Shown here one piece after another: positions 25,109 to 32,948 of a DNA stretch of 32,948 nucleotides. The stretch is from assembly GCA_001829125.1 (NCBI GenBank), contig MIAN01000063.1:13075-46022 (forward strand), in the 5' to 3' direction. Origin of the DNA: Spirochaetes bacterium GWB1_27_13. GTDB taxonomy: Bacteria; Spirochaetota; GWE2-31-10; MWDO01. The notes beneath the pieces are model-generated. The model ran no database searches and was not told the origin of the DNA. It saw nothing but the letters and a program-made list of their open reading frames with translations. The stretch's first letter is position 1, and every line of letters starts with the position of its first letter. The position numbers and the translations under genes were made by a program.

Positions 25109-26677
25109 ATGAAGTGGGGGGGAATAGTTTTTTTAACATTAATTCTTTTTTCTTGTCTTTCTAATAAAAGTGTTTATTTAGACGAAGAAAATCTTAAACC
25201 AAAAATTGATCTTGATTCTGAGTCTATAAATGATTTTAAACAAAATATTCTAATTTCTTCTGATAATGATAATTGTTATCTAATAAAACCACAAATTGAA
25301 AAAAATAATTTTATTAAATTAGAAAGTTCTATTAAACTCAGTGATGATGAGGATATTCTTTTAGAAAAGCCAAAATTAGAAACAAAATCTTATAATTTTA
25401 ATCTAATTAGTGATATTAAAATTGGAGATGGCGATATTTTGTATATTCCTTCAAAAAATACAAAAACAAATAATCATATCACACAAAAAAAATCAAATCA
25501 AGATAATATATTCAAAAAAAATAAAAAACAAAATAATATAAATGAAAAAATCGTTAATAATAAAGAAATTACCCAAAATACTAAAACTGATGTTCTAAAC
25601 GAGAAGAATTATCAAATAAAAAATATGAAAATACCAAATGATAGTTTACAAATAAAAAAACTCAATGATATAAATGAAGAGATTGAAAATAAAAACTTTG
25701 ATTTAACAAATGTTACAAATACAAAAGTTGAAGAAAGTAATTTTAAAGAAATAGAAGGCAAAGAAAATGATGAAATCAGTATTTTAATCGAAAAATCTGG
25801 TTGGATTATAAAAAGTTTAATGCCAGACATTATAAAACTAAAAAATCGTGAAATTGTGAAAGATAATACACTTTTTACTTTTAAAACAACTTCTTCTGGC
25901 GTTGTGGATTTAGTTTTAATTAGATACGACGAAAATAAAAATACAATACAAAGACAGCCTTATAGAGTTAAAATTAAGCCTCGTGATTTATTAAGTGATA
26001 AAAAACAAAAAAAACAGACAAAAGATGATAAAAATACTAAAAAAGAACAAAAAAAACAGGAAAAAGATGATTTTAGGAAAATTTTGGGAAATGAACTTTT
26101 TGTCCAAAAAAAATACAATGAAGCAAAAGGAAGATTTCAGGCTTTGCTTGATGAAGGAAAAGTTGACGGTGAAATTTTTTATAAAATGGGTATAATCGAA
26201 AAAGAACTTGGCAATCAAGATATTGGCTATGATTTTTTTACAAAAAGTATAAAAGAAAAAGATAATCCTTTTTTTGTACCAGCTTTGAAAGAAATAATTA
26301 AAACTCAAAAAGACCAAAAAAAATATCAAGAGGCTGTTGATACATTTTACAACTACGCTATGGATGAAAATATTTCAGAAGAAGAAAAAGAAGACTTATA
26401 TCTTTTACTTTCTGAAGTTTATTATAATATGAAAGATTTTGTTAGTGCTGCAAATGAATATAGAAGATTTGTAGAAAATTATCCAAACTCAATTAATATC
26501 GATAAAACTTTATTCTATCTTGCTAATTCTATCGAAAATTACCAATTAAACCCAGATTTTAAAGAATCATATAGACTTTACAACATAATTGTAGAAAAAT
26601 ACCCCGAATCAAAATATTATCAACTTAGTAAAAATAGAATGCTTTATTTGGAAAGACATTACTTGAAGGTGAATTAG
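25109..26677 (+). CDS. TPR lipoprotein with low-complexity linker
   Basis: 522 residues. The signal peptide MKWGGIVFLTLILFSC ends in a lipobox with C16, so the protein is probably lipid-anchored in a membrane. Residues about 17-215 are asparagine- and lysine-rich low complexity. A compact beta domain follows (about 225-295: SGWIIKSLMPDI, NTLFTFKTTSSGVVDLVLIRYD), a layout I recall from treponemal surface proteins. After a very basic K/Q/D linker (about 297-322), TPR-type repeats fill the C-terminus (about 325-520), including EYRRFVENYPNS and YNIIVEKYPESKYY, similar to YbgF/BamD-like repeats. The ATG abuts the previous stop, with GGAGG six bases before it. Possible role in envelope assembly; unproven. 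Confidence 0.75.
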   Translation: MKWGGIVFLTLILFSCLSNKSVYLDEENLKPKIDLDSESINDFKQNILISSDNDNCYLIKPQIEKNNFIKLESSIKLSDDEDILLEKPKLETKSYNFNLISDIKIGDGDILYIPSKNTKTNNHITQKKSNQDNIFKKNKKQNNINEKIVNNKEITQNTKTDVLNEKNYQIKNMKIPNDSLQIKKLNDINEEIENKNFDLTNVTNTKVEESNFKEIEGKENDEISILIEKSGWIIKSLMPDIIKLKNREIVKDNTLFTFKTTSSGVVDLVLIRYDENKNTIQRQPYRVKIKPRDLLSDKKQKKQTKDDKNTKKEQKKQEKDDFRKILGNELFVQKKYNEAKGRFQALLDEGKVDGEIFYKMGIIEKELGNQDIGYDFFTKSIKEKDNPFFVPALKEIIKTQKDQKKYQEAVDTFYNYAMDENISEEEKEDLYLLLSEVYYNMKDFVSAANEYRRFVENYPNSINIDKTLFYLANSIENYQLNPDFKESYRLYNIIVEKYPESKYYQLSKNRMLYLERHYLKVN

Positions 26678-26687
26678 GGATGAATTT

Positions 26688-28412
26688 ATGTCAAGAATAA
26701 TATTATTAAATAATGAGCAAATTAATATATTAAAAGAAGAATATAATAATTTTTCAGAAAAATATTCAAAAGAAAAAGAAAAATTTAATTTGTCCTATTT
26801 TTTTAATGAATTTAAGACTAAATACCCTCAATTTAAAGAATTTACTGAAAGACAACTAACAAATAAAATAATTGATCAAAGAAAAATTTTTGGTGAAAAA
26901 GAATGGCCTCGATTGTATAAAAGTGAATTAGATGTGGCAATATGGTCTGGTATTAATTTCTCTCAGGAATGGGACAAAGTAAACACATCTACTTTGGATG
27001 AAATACTTCCCTCATGGTTAAAAAAAAGAGAGCAGTTAAAAAATAACCCAAAAGAATATTATTATTTTTTGGAAAAAATAAAAAGACAACACGCAATAGA
27101 AACTGGGGTAATAGAAAAATTATATGACTTAAAAGAAGGAGTTACAGAAACCTTTATTAGAGAAGGATTTGTTAGTTCTTATTTGCAACACGGAGATACA
27201 AATATATCAGAAGATAAATTAATGGAATATCTTAAAGACCATCTCTCTGCTATTGATTATATTTTTGATTTGGTAAAAAATAATAGAAATTTAACTAAAA
27301 GTGTTATTAAAGAATTACATCAATTAGTTACTTCTCATCAAGACTCAATAGTCGCTAAAGATCAATTTGGAAATTTAGGTGAAGTTCCATTATTAAAAGG
27401 TCAATTTAAAAAATATGAAAATAATCCATTAAAAGAAGATGGTAAAAAATTTATTTATTGTCCGCCAATTCAAGTCGAAAGTGAGATGGACAGGCTAATT
27501 GAAATATATAATAAAAAAATTAATTCAAAACCTATTGTTTTAGCTTCTTGGTTTCATCATGCTTTTACTCAAATACATCCTTTTCAAGATGGCAATGGTA
27601 GAATTGCTCGTTTATTAACAAGTTTGATATTGATAAAAAATAATTTATTTCCTTTTACAGTTGTACGACAAGAAAGAAAAAATTATCTTGAAGTTTTAGA
27701 AGAAGCGGATAATGGAAATCCACAACCATTAGTTAATTTTTTTTGTGAAGTACAAAAAAATTATATCGAAAATATATTAAATTTAAAATTAAATGTTGAT
27801 TCTACTTATGAAGAAGTCAAAGGAATATTTGCGGAAAAAATTAGAAAATTAAAATCTATTGAACAAGAAACTCGTTATAAAAACATTAATGAAAATAGGA
27901 TTAAAATTTTTGATTTTTGTAAACAAATTATGACCAATTATGAAAATGATTTAAAAACAGAATTATCAGATAAGATAAATGTTTATACAGATTTTGCTTA
28001 TCCAACTGATATTAAAAAATATTATAATTACACTCATCAAATACTTGAATATGCAATAAAACACAATTATTTTTTTAATAGAGGCTTGCCAAGAGGTTGG
28101 TTTAAACTGTCTATCGTCTTAGAAGAAGAAAGGCGTTATCAATTAATAATAACAGTTCATCATTTTGGTTATGATGATTCTACTTTAGCAATAGGGGCTA
28201 TATTGGAATTTATTGAGCCAATAACAACAAAATCTAAAAGAAAAGGGTCTCAACGAAAAACACCTCAAACAATTGTAACAAGTTTACCTTTAGAAATTAA
28301 ACCTTATGTAATTTCTATTGAAAAGAATATTGATGACTCAAGACATAATATTGAATCATTTTTAAAAGATGTAATTACTGTTGCATTAGGTCAAATATCA
28401 AATGAGTTTTAG
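26688..28412 (+). CDS. Fic-domain protein (probable AMP transferase) with built-in inhibitory motif
   Basis: 574 residues. The Fic core is intact: HPFQDGNGR at 297-305, with catalytic H297, the acidic D301 and R305. The preceding flap region is EVPLLKGQFKKYENNP (about 232-247). A T155-F-I-R-E-G160 sequence fits the (S/T)xxxE(G/N) inhibitory helix motif, so the enzyme may be self-inhibited rather than paired with a separate antitoxin; no antitoxin gene is adjacent. The N-terminal 150 and C-terminal 200 residues are unassigned (IETGVIEKLYDL is typical of this large Fic subgroup). The target protein is unknown. The ATG lies 10 bases after TTAGGGA and 10 bases past the lipoprotein stop. Its place between envelope and folate genes looks accessory. 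Confidence 0.9.
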   Translation: MSRIILLNNEQINILKEEYNNFSEKYSKEKEKFNLSYFFNEFKTKYPQFKEFTERQLTNKIIDQRKIFGEKEWPRLYKSELDVAIWSGINFSQEWDKVNTSTLDEILPSWLKKREQLKNNPKEYYYFLEKIKRQHAIETGVIEKLYDLKEGVTETFIREGFVSSYLQHGDTNISEDKLMEYLKDHLSAIDYIFDLVKNNRNLTKSVIKELHQLVTSHQDSIVAKDQFGNLGEVPLLKGQFKKYENNPLKEDGKKFIYCPPIQVESEMDRLIEIYNKKINSKPIVLASWFHHAFTQIHPFQDGNGRIARLLTSLILIKNNLFPFTVVRQERKNYLEVLEEADNGNPQPLVNFFCEVQKNYIENILNLKLNVDSTYEEVKGIFAEKIRKLKSIEQETRYKNINENRIKIFDFCKQIMTNYENDLKTELSDKINVYTDFAYPTDIKKYYNYTHQILEYAIKHNYFFNRGLPRGWFKLSIVLEEERRYQLIITVHHFGYDDSTLAIGAILEFIEPITTKSKRKGSQRKTPQTIVTSLPLEIKPYVISIEKNIDDSRHNIESFLKDVITVALGQISNEF

Positions 28413-28460
28413 TTAATAAAATTAGTTAATTTTACAAAAGATTTTATGGTGGTATAAATT

Positions 28461-29285
28461 ATGGCTTTATTAGACTTTTCAAATAATAAAATATATATAA
28501 TGGGGATTTTGAATGTAACGCCAGATTCTTTTTCTGATGGTGGGAAATTTAATAGCATCGATAAAGCGTTGTTTCAAGTAGAAAAAATGATAAAAGATGG
28601 TGCTGATATAATCGATGTTGGCGGGGAGTCAACAAAACCATTCGCAGAACCTATAACTTTACAAGAAGAACTTGATAGAGTGGTGCCTATAATAGAAAAG
28701 ATAAATAAAGAATTTAACACAATAATTTCAATCGATACTTATAAAAGTTTGGTTGCAGACGAATCTTTAAAAAATGGTGCAAAAATTATAAATGATATAA
28801 GCGGTTTTACTTTTGATAGCCAGATGGAAATCATTGCAAAAAAACATAATGCAACTTGTATAATCATGCACATAAAAGGTACACCAAAAAATATGCAAAT
28901 AGACCCTCATTATGATAATCTTATCTTAGAAATATTTAATTTTTTAAATAATAAGGTTATTAGTCTTAGAAATAATGGAATAAATGATATAATCATCGAT
29001 GTTGGTTTTGGTTTTGGTAAAAATCTAAATGATAACTATAAACTTCTTAAAAATCTTTCATATTTTACAAAAATTGGGTGTCCGATACTTGCAGGTATTT
29101 CTCGTAAATCTATGATTGGTAAGCTAATTAATATTCCACCAGCTGAAAGAGTTGCGGGAACTGTTTCTTTAAATACAATTGCTATCCTAAATGGTGCGAG
29201 GCTAATTAGAGTACATGATGTTAAAGAAAATCATCAAGCAGTTAAGACTATTGAAAAATATTTGGAGATAGATATTGTATTATAG
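28461..29285 (+). CDS. folP: Dihydropteroate synthase
   Basis: 274 residues, standard length. It condenses 4-aminobenzoate with 6-hydroxymethyl-dihydropterin diphosphate in folate synthesis and is the sulfonamide target. Motifs: GILNVTPDSFSDGG at 15-28, the pterin-binding SIDTYK, NDISG, IMHIKGTPKNMQ, a VGFGFGK loop, GISRKSMIG and the C-terminal RVHDV. Two deviations from the usual form are visible: GGESTRPG reads GGESTKPF, and DPGFGFGK reads DVGFGFGK. The first replaces the arginine that contacts the pyrophosphate with lysine. GGTGG precedes the ATG. No other folate gene is nearby; the gene probably shares the smc-to-Fic transcript, as I see no terminator between them. Confidence 0.94.
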   Translation: MALLDFSNNKIYIMGILNVTPDSFSDGGKFNSIDKALFQVEKMIKDGADIIDVGGESTKPFAEPITLQEELDRVVPIIEKINKEFNTIISIDTYKSLVADESLKNGAKIINDISGFTFDSQMEIIAKKHNATCIIMHIKGTPKNMQIDPHYDNLILEIFNFLNNKVISLRNNGINDIIIDVGFGFGKNLNDNYKLLKNLSYFTKIGCPILAGISRKSMIGKLINIPPAERVAGTVSLNTIAILNGARLIRVHDVKENHQAVKTIEKYLEIDIVL

Positions 29286-29473
29286 ACTTAAAATTTTAGT
29301 ACTATTTACATTTTAAATTTTAAAATAACTAAAGTGTAGATAATAGAGTTATGTTTTTTTTGAATTTTTTAAATCTTTTGGAGATGTCATTTTGAAAGAA
29401 AATCTTACAAAATAATCTCTAAATGGACTCGTAAAAAATAAAAAATTGCTTAACTTAATGGCATTGCCTTGTG

Positions 29474-29495
29474 ACGGAGCAAATATCCGTTTTTT
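29474..29495 (+). terminator. Possible terminator in the gap after folP
   Basis: ACGGA (29474-29478) pairs with TCCGT (29486-29490), loop GCAAATA, followed by TTTTT. It lies about 190 bases past folP in a small island (29459-29490) visibly richer in G and C than its surroundings. Confidence 0.45.
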
Positions 29496-29788
29496 AATCC
29501 AAAAATAGTCGCAATTACCTAAAATACAACATAAAATAACGAATATAATAATTATATTATCTATTTTAATAAACAACTCAATAATATTGTAAATAATCAT
29601 TAAAAATTAACACAAATGACTGTATTCAGAAAATTCTACAAAAAAACACTCCGTCCCTCAGGGACAGACCAAAAATTTATTTCTTACCAACTTCATATAT
29701 TTTTCATATTTTAAATTTGAATTATTAAACCTAATATTATTTAGCTATTTAAAAATTTATCTATAAAAAGTTTTTAGTGTTATTTCTA

Positions 29789-29816
29789 TTGACTTTTTGA
29801 AAGATTTGAATAAAAT
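29789..29816 (+). promoter_or_regulatory. Promoter of the VWA gene
   Basis: TTGACT (29789-29794), 16-base spacer, TAAAAT (29811-29816). The leader is about 20 bases and includes an unusually strong ribosome-binding site, GGAGGAGGAG. Confidence 0.6.
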
Positions 29817-29843
29817 AATACTATTCGGTAGGAGGAGGAGACA

Positions 29844-30632
29844 ATGGCAAGTCAATTAAGTAATCTTTTTAAAGACGCACACGATGAGGGGCTTATTTCT
29901 TCTGATACGCTAAATGCTTTGAATGTAATTGATATTGGGGCAGAAATTCAAGCGGCTTTAGGGGTAGGTGTTGATGATTTTGGTTCAAGTGAAGTAGTTT
30001 TTGTAACTATGTTAATCGATGATTCCAGTTCGATTGATTATGTTGCAGGAAATGCTAATGCTGTAAGAGAAGGACATAATGCAGTCATTGATGCGTTACA
30101 ATCTTCAAAACAAAAAGGAAATGTATTAATTCATACAAAATATCTAAATGGAAAAATTTTATATCCTTATTGCTATCTTGATCAGACTGTAAAAATGAAT
30201 GGTAGTAATTATAGTCCAAATGGAGGGACACCTCTTTACGATAAAACAGTTGAAATTTTATCTGAAGTATTAGCAAAATCAATGGAATATTCAAATAATG
30301 GTATTGCAGTAAGAACAGTAACTTTAATTGTTACTGATGGTGCTGATTATGGCTCAAAAAAACAAACCACACATACTGTAAAATCAACAGTAGTTGATAT
30401 GTTAAAACAAGAAAATCATATAATCGCAGCTATGGGAATTTATGATGGCAGTACAGATTTTAAGGACGTATTTAAAGACATGGGGATTCCAGATAAATGG
30501 GTATTAACACCAAAAAATACGGCATCAGACATAAGAAAAGCATTTCAAGTATTTTCTCAATCTGCTGTTAAAGCAAGCCAAAATGCTCAAATTTTTAATC
30601 AAACATCCTTAGGTGGATTTGGTTCTACTTAG
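29844..30632 (+). CDS. Cytoplasmic von Willebrand factor A-domain protein
   Basis: 262 residues without signal peptide or membrane helix. The VWA fold spans about 50-245 with an intact metal-ion-dependent adhesion site: D59-x-S61-x-S63 (LIDDSSSI), T129 (NGGTPLYD) and D165 (VTDGAD). Intracellular VWA proteins usually act as scaffolds with AAA ATPases, chelatases or kinases, but none is adjacent. The N-terminal 45 residues are helical and the C-terminal tail (SQNAQIFNQTSLGGFGST) is flexible and glycine-rich. The extended GGAGGAGGAG ribosome-binding site, own promoter and strong terminator suggest high, independent expression. Confidence 0.85.
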   Translation: MASQLSNLFKDAHDEGLISSDTLNALNVIDIGAEIQAALGVGVDDFGSSEVVFVTMLIDDSSSIDYVAGNANAVREGHNAVIDALQSSKQKGNVLIHTKYLNGKILYPYCYLDQTVKMNGSNYSPNGGTPLYDKTVEILSEVLAKSMEYSNNGIAVRTVTLIVTDGADYGSKKQTTHTVKSTVVDMLKQENHIIAAMGIYDGSTDFKDVFKDMGIPDKWVLTPKNTASDIRKAFQVFSQSAVKASQNAQIFNQTSLGGFGST

Positions 30633-30645
30633 TTTTTATAAAAAA

Positions 30646-30681
30646 AACAAGTGATATTCGCAAATATCGCTTGTTTTTTTT
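30646..30681. terminator. Bidirectional terminator between the VWA and amylase genes
   Basis: AACAAGTGATATT (30646-30658) pairs with AATATCGCTTGTT (30663-30675), one G-T wobble, loop CGCA. A T run follows on the plus strand and an A run precedes it, so it can end both convergent genes. Confidence 0.9.
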
Positions 30682-30689
30682 GTTATTTG

Positions 30690-32381
30690 TTAATTTATGA
30701 CATCAGTTGCTATATTAGCCTCGCTATTGCTACCTATATAAAAAACTCTAATGCCATAAGATGGAATATTATTTACTGCAAAATTTGATGCCTTGCCAAC
30801 CAATGTATTATCACCATTTAATGTACCAATTACTTGAGATATAGTCGCTTCTGTGATACCAGTACCACTAAAATCTAAGTTTACATTAGCCAAAGAACTA
30901 CCAAAATTTAACACAACAAATGTCTGTTCTGTGTCAGTTTTTCTTAAGAATGCTAAAACACTGGTATTATCTGTATTAATTCTTGTATAAGTTCCAGTTT
31001 TCAAAGATTTATATTTTAATTTTGCTTTGATTAAATATTTATTCCAACTAAGTATTGAGTTTACATCTTGTCCTTGTGTTGTTACAGAATTCCAAGTAAA
31101 AGATTGTCTTAAATTTATATCATCACCAGATAAACCCGTCATTCCAATTTCGTTACCATAATATATAAAAGGAGTGCCTGGGGCGAGAATACAAATAGCA
31201 GATGCTAATTTAACTTTGCCTGCATTATTACTATATTGAGTCATTGGACGAGAAGTTACATTATCATGATTTGATAAAAATACTGCTTGTTGGTAACCTG
31301 CTGGATATGTATTTTTTTCTACCTCAAAAACATTATTTAAATTATTTATACTCGTCGTAGATGGACTTGTGACAGCATTACTTATTTGATAAGCAAGAGG
31401 AAAATTGAAACACATGTTTAATTCATTTGTTCCATCCCCATAATAATTTTTGATAGTGCTGGCATCAGTCCATATTTCACCAACCATCATTTTTGAATAA
31501 CCAGCCAGTTTGTATTTTTCGGTAACTGTTCTTAACTGTTTGCAATATTCGTGAGTCATTGGTCTATCAGCAGCAAGACCAGGACCATCTTCAAACAAAT
31601 ATCGAACAGCATCAAGTCTTGCCCCATCAAAGCCTTTGTTAAACCAATATATTAAAATATTAGCAGTCTCTGTTCTTACATCAATGTTATTGAAATTCAA
31701 GTCTGGCATTGAACTATCAAAAGCGGCATAATAATAGCTTCCATTATAAGAGTGCCAAACATTACTCCAACTACCACCACCCCATGCAAATTGCCAACTA
31801 TTTGAAGGAGATTTATCCCAAATAAACCAATCTCTTTTATTGTTTGCATTATTTCTCGAATCAATAAACCATTGATTATTATTTGATGTATGATTTGGTA
31901 CAAAGTCAAAAATTACTCTAATCCCTCTTTTGTGAGCTTCTTTTAATAAATTAATCAAATCTGCTTCTGTTCCAAAACTACTGTTTATTTTATAATAATC
32001 AGTAGTATCATAACCATGCATATTTGAACCTTTATAACTACACTCAAATACAGGAGAAAGCCATATTGCATTGATAGCAAGGTCTGTATTTGTATTTGGA
32101 TCATTATCATTTAGGTAATCAAGTTTTTGGGTAATACCATTCAAATCCCCTATTCCATCATTATTAGAATCATTAAATGCCTTAATCCAAATATGATAAA
32201 AAACAGCATCTTTATACCAATTATCTACCCCTGTTAAAGAATTAGTAGTATCACAATTAATTAACTTTAAGTTAGAATCATTAAACCACGCGTTAATTGT
32301 AGTAGTCGTTGTCGTTGGAGTTTGACAAGAACTAACAAAAAAAAGGATAAGAAAACTAAAAAATAAAAAAAATTTTTTCAT
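30690..32381 (-). CDS. Alpha-amylase family GH13 glycoside hydrolase, lipoprotein
   Basis: 563 residues. The signal peptide MKKFFLFFSFLILFFVSSC places the lipidated cysteine at C19, followed by a short threonine run as linker. The catalytic barrel starts near WYKDAVFYHIWIKAF. Conserved GH13 regions are intact: DFVPNH, the nucleophile D257 (GFDGARLDAVRYL), the acid/base E302 (GEIW) and the transition-state stabiliser D373 (SNHDN). A calcium-type loop, SNNDGIGDLNGI, resembles GH13 proteins acting on maltooligosaccharides or alpha-1,6 substrates. A C-terminal beta domain (about 480-555) completes the fold. It probably degrades alpha-glucans at the cell surface or in the periplasm; no sugar transporter is adjacent. 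ATAGGAG precedes the ATG. Interleaved inverted repeats lie upstream. Confidence 0.92.
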   Translation of the reverse strand: MKKFFLFFSFLILFFVSSCQTPTTTTTTINAWFNDSNLKLINCDTTNSLTGVDNWYKDAVFYHIWIKAFNDSNNDGIGDLNGITQKLDYLNDNDPNTNTDLAINAIWLSPVFECSYKGSNMHGYDTTDYYKINSSFGTEADLINLLKEAHKRGIRVIFDFVPNHTSNNNQWFIDSRNNANNKRDWFIWDKSPSNSWQFAWGGGSWSNVWHSYNGSYYYAAFDSSMPDLNFNNIDVRTETANILIYWFNKGFDGARLDAVRYLFEDGPGLAADRPMTHEYCKQLRTVTEKYKLAGYSKMMVGEIWTDASTIKNYYGDGTNELNMCFNFPLAYQISNAVTSPSTTSINNLNNVFEVEKNTYPAGYQQAVFLSNHDNVTSRPMTQYSNNAGKVKLASAICILAPGTPFIYYGNEIGMTGLSGDDINLRQSFTWNSVTTQGQDVNSILSWNKYLIKAKLKYKSLKTGTYTRINTDNTSVLAFLRKTDTEQTFVVLNFGSSLANVNLDFSGTGITEATISQVIGTLNGDNTLVGKASNFAVNNIPSYGIRVFYIGSNSEANIATDVIN

Positions 32382-32423
32382 AAAAACTCCTATGATTTAG
32401 AATATAGATAAACTCTCAACATA

Positions 32424-32460
32424 AAACAGTGATTAATGTCACACTGTTTAAACATTAATC
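32424..32460. promoter_or_regulatory. Two interleaved inverted repeats upstream of the amylase gene
   Basis: AAACAGTG (32424-32431) pairs with CACTGTTT (32442-32449), and GATTAATGT (32431-32439) pairs with ACATTAATC (32452-32460), both perfect. The arms alternate, so both hairpins can form together only as a pseudoknot; otherwise they exclude one another. The site is 43 to 79 bases upstream of the amylase start on the minus strand: either overlapping operators or leader RNA structure. The rest of the 526-base gap 32382-32907 is very AT-rich and shows only the promoter and palindrome at its right end. Confidence 0.55.
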
Positions 32461-32826
32461 TATTTTAATAAAAAAATCCTACTAATATTATTTAAAAATA
32501 TTTATTAAAGAAAATATTAATTTAAAAGATTTTATCACAAAAACACAAAAAAGAATAAATAAATTTTAAAAATAAGATTTATTTAGTGATATTTATGTCA
32601 TTTGTGGTTAAAATGTTAATAAAATCATAAAAGTTATTATTTGATAAAATTATAGAAATTATAGTCAAATAAATTGTATTTAAAATAGAAAGAAAATGCA
32701 CAATATTTTAATATTAATTTGTTTTATATGTTATAAATACAATAAATCTTCAATTTGTTAGATAAAAAAAATGATTTATTTATAATTAATTTTTTTATTT
32801 TTTTTAAAGATTTTACATTTTTTTTG

Positions 32827-32877
32827 TTGACAAATATTATTTTTGTTATAAAATGTAAACTGCAATAATTTATTGCA
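32827..32877 (+). promoter_or_regulatory. Promoter with operator-like palindrome for the last gene
   Basis: TTGACA (32827-32832), 16-base spacer, TAAAAT (32849-32854). Seven bases on is a perfect 17-base palindrome, TGCAATAA-T-TTATTGCA (32861-32877), covering the expected transcription start and early leader, where a repressor would block initiation. Confidence 0.65.
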
Positions 32878-32907
32878 TATTTATATTAAATATTAGGAGT
32901 TTTTTTT

Positions 32908-32948
32908 ATGATCAAAAAAATTAGCGCTTTATTCGCTATATTGGCATT
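32908..32948 (+). CDS. Start of an exported protein gene, cut by the window end
   Basis: An ATG at 32908, 8 bases after AGGAG (32895-32899), opens the frame MIKKISALFAILA, which reads as the first half of a signal peptide (two lysines, then hydrophobic residues). Only 13 full codons are visible, so the product cannot be identified. The near-consensus promoter, the palindrome and a good ribosome-binding site suggest a regulated and possibly abundant envelope protein. Confidence 0.7.
   Translation, partial: MIKKISALFAILA

Larger units (their letters stand above)
29286..29843. other. Long intergenic region with REP-like hairpin
   Basis: This 558-base gap contains no convincing gene. A minus-strand open frame of 83 codons (29349-29600) has no ribosome-binding site or recognisable domain. 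Visible structure: the terminator-like hairpin at 29474, a compact GC hairpin GTCCC-TCA-GGGAC (29653-29665) within CCGTCCCTCAGGGACAG that resembles palindromic intergenic units, and the promoter of the VWA gene at the right end. The remainder is AT-rich. Confidence 0.5.

Noticed and set aside
25991-26329. Overlapping open frames on both strands across the lysine-rich linker of the TPR lipoprotein
   Set aside because: They are composition artefacts of the AAA-rich linker and have no start signals.
29349-29600. Minus-strand open frame of 83 codons in the gap after folP
   Set aside because: No ribosome-binding site, no recognisable domain, and hydrophobic low-complexity content expected from AT-rich DNA.

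Overview
The window is a strongly AT-rich bacterial chromosome segment with dense, mostly single-gene or short-operon organisation. Features point to a low-GC, double-membrane bacterium, most probably a spirochaete or a relative. These are lipoprotein signal peptides on a solute-binding protein, a TPR protein and an amylase; a short SMC protein with no recognisable hinge; a metallo-beta-lactamase/cyclic-nucleotide-binding fusion; and a beta-domain plus TPR lipoprotein of a kind I associate with treponemes. The taxonomic assignment is inference from memory of gene families; no rRNA or marker search was possible. Core genes are intact (lepA, lysA, smc, folP, a UvrD/Rep helicase).

Layout. 1-677: 3' part of a DHH/DHHA1 phosphoesterase gene. 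906-2071: three small genes that look accessory (NTF2-like protein, frameshifted membrane protein, exported ABM-like protein). 2315-4450: metallo-hydrolase fused to two cyclic-nucleotide-binding domains. 4451-4818: a lepA promoter followed by a long imperfect inverted repeat. 4819-6615: lepA. 6700-7175: decayed Rpn-type nuclease/transposase gene, cut at one end by the same intergenic repeat family. 7334-8455: GAF-GGDEF diguanylate cyclase. 8543-10342 (minus): oligopeptide-type binding lipoprotein, divergent from lysA (10549-11799).

11973-15339 is a signalling block on the plus strand: CheY-like receiver, unknown membrane-anchored protein, bacteriohemerythrin, small unknown protein and a six-helix histidine kinase. 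The minus strand from 21538 to 15375 holds a DUF3857/transglutaminase/TPR exported protein, then a DUF4349 membrane protein and a UvrD/Rep helicase that are almost contiguous. From 21931 the plus strand carries smc, an overlapping membrane protein gene, a TPR lipoprotein, a Fic protein and folP. After a 558-base AT-rich gap come a cytoplasmic VWA protein and, convergent to it, a GH13 amylase lipoprotein. The window ends in the first codons of an exported protein gene with a clear promoter and an operator-like palindrome.

Promoters close to TTGACA-17-TATAAT recur before many genes and settle several start codons. The items most worth a second look are the degenerate AATCTGTGTTAT intergenic repeat family (including a roughly 40-base-arm inverted repeat at the lepA leader), the hinge-less SMC and its overlapping membrane-protein partner, interleaved inverted repeats upstream of the amylase, and the hemerythrin-linked signalling block. 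I found no CRISPR array, rRNA, tRNA, intact insertion sequence or clear multi-gene defence system.
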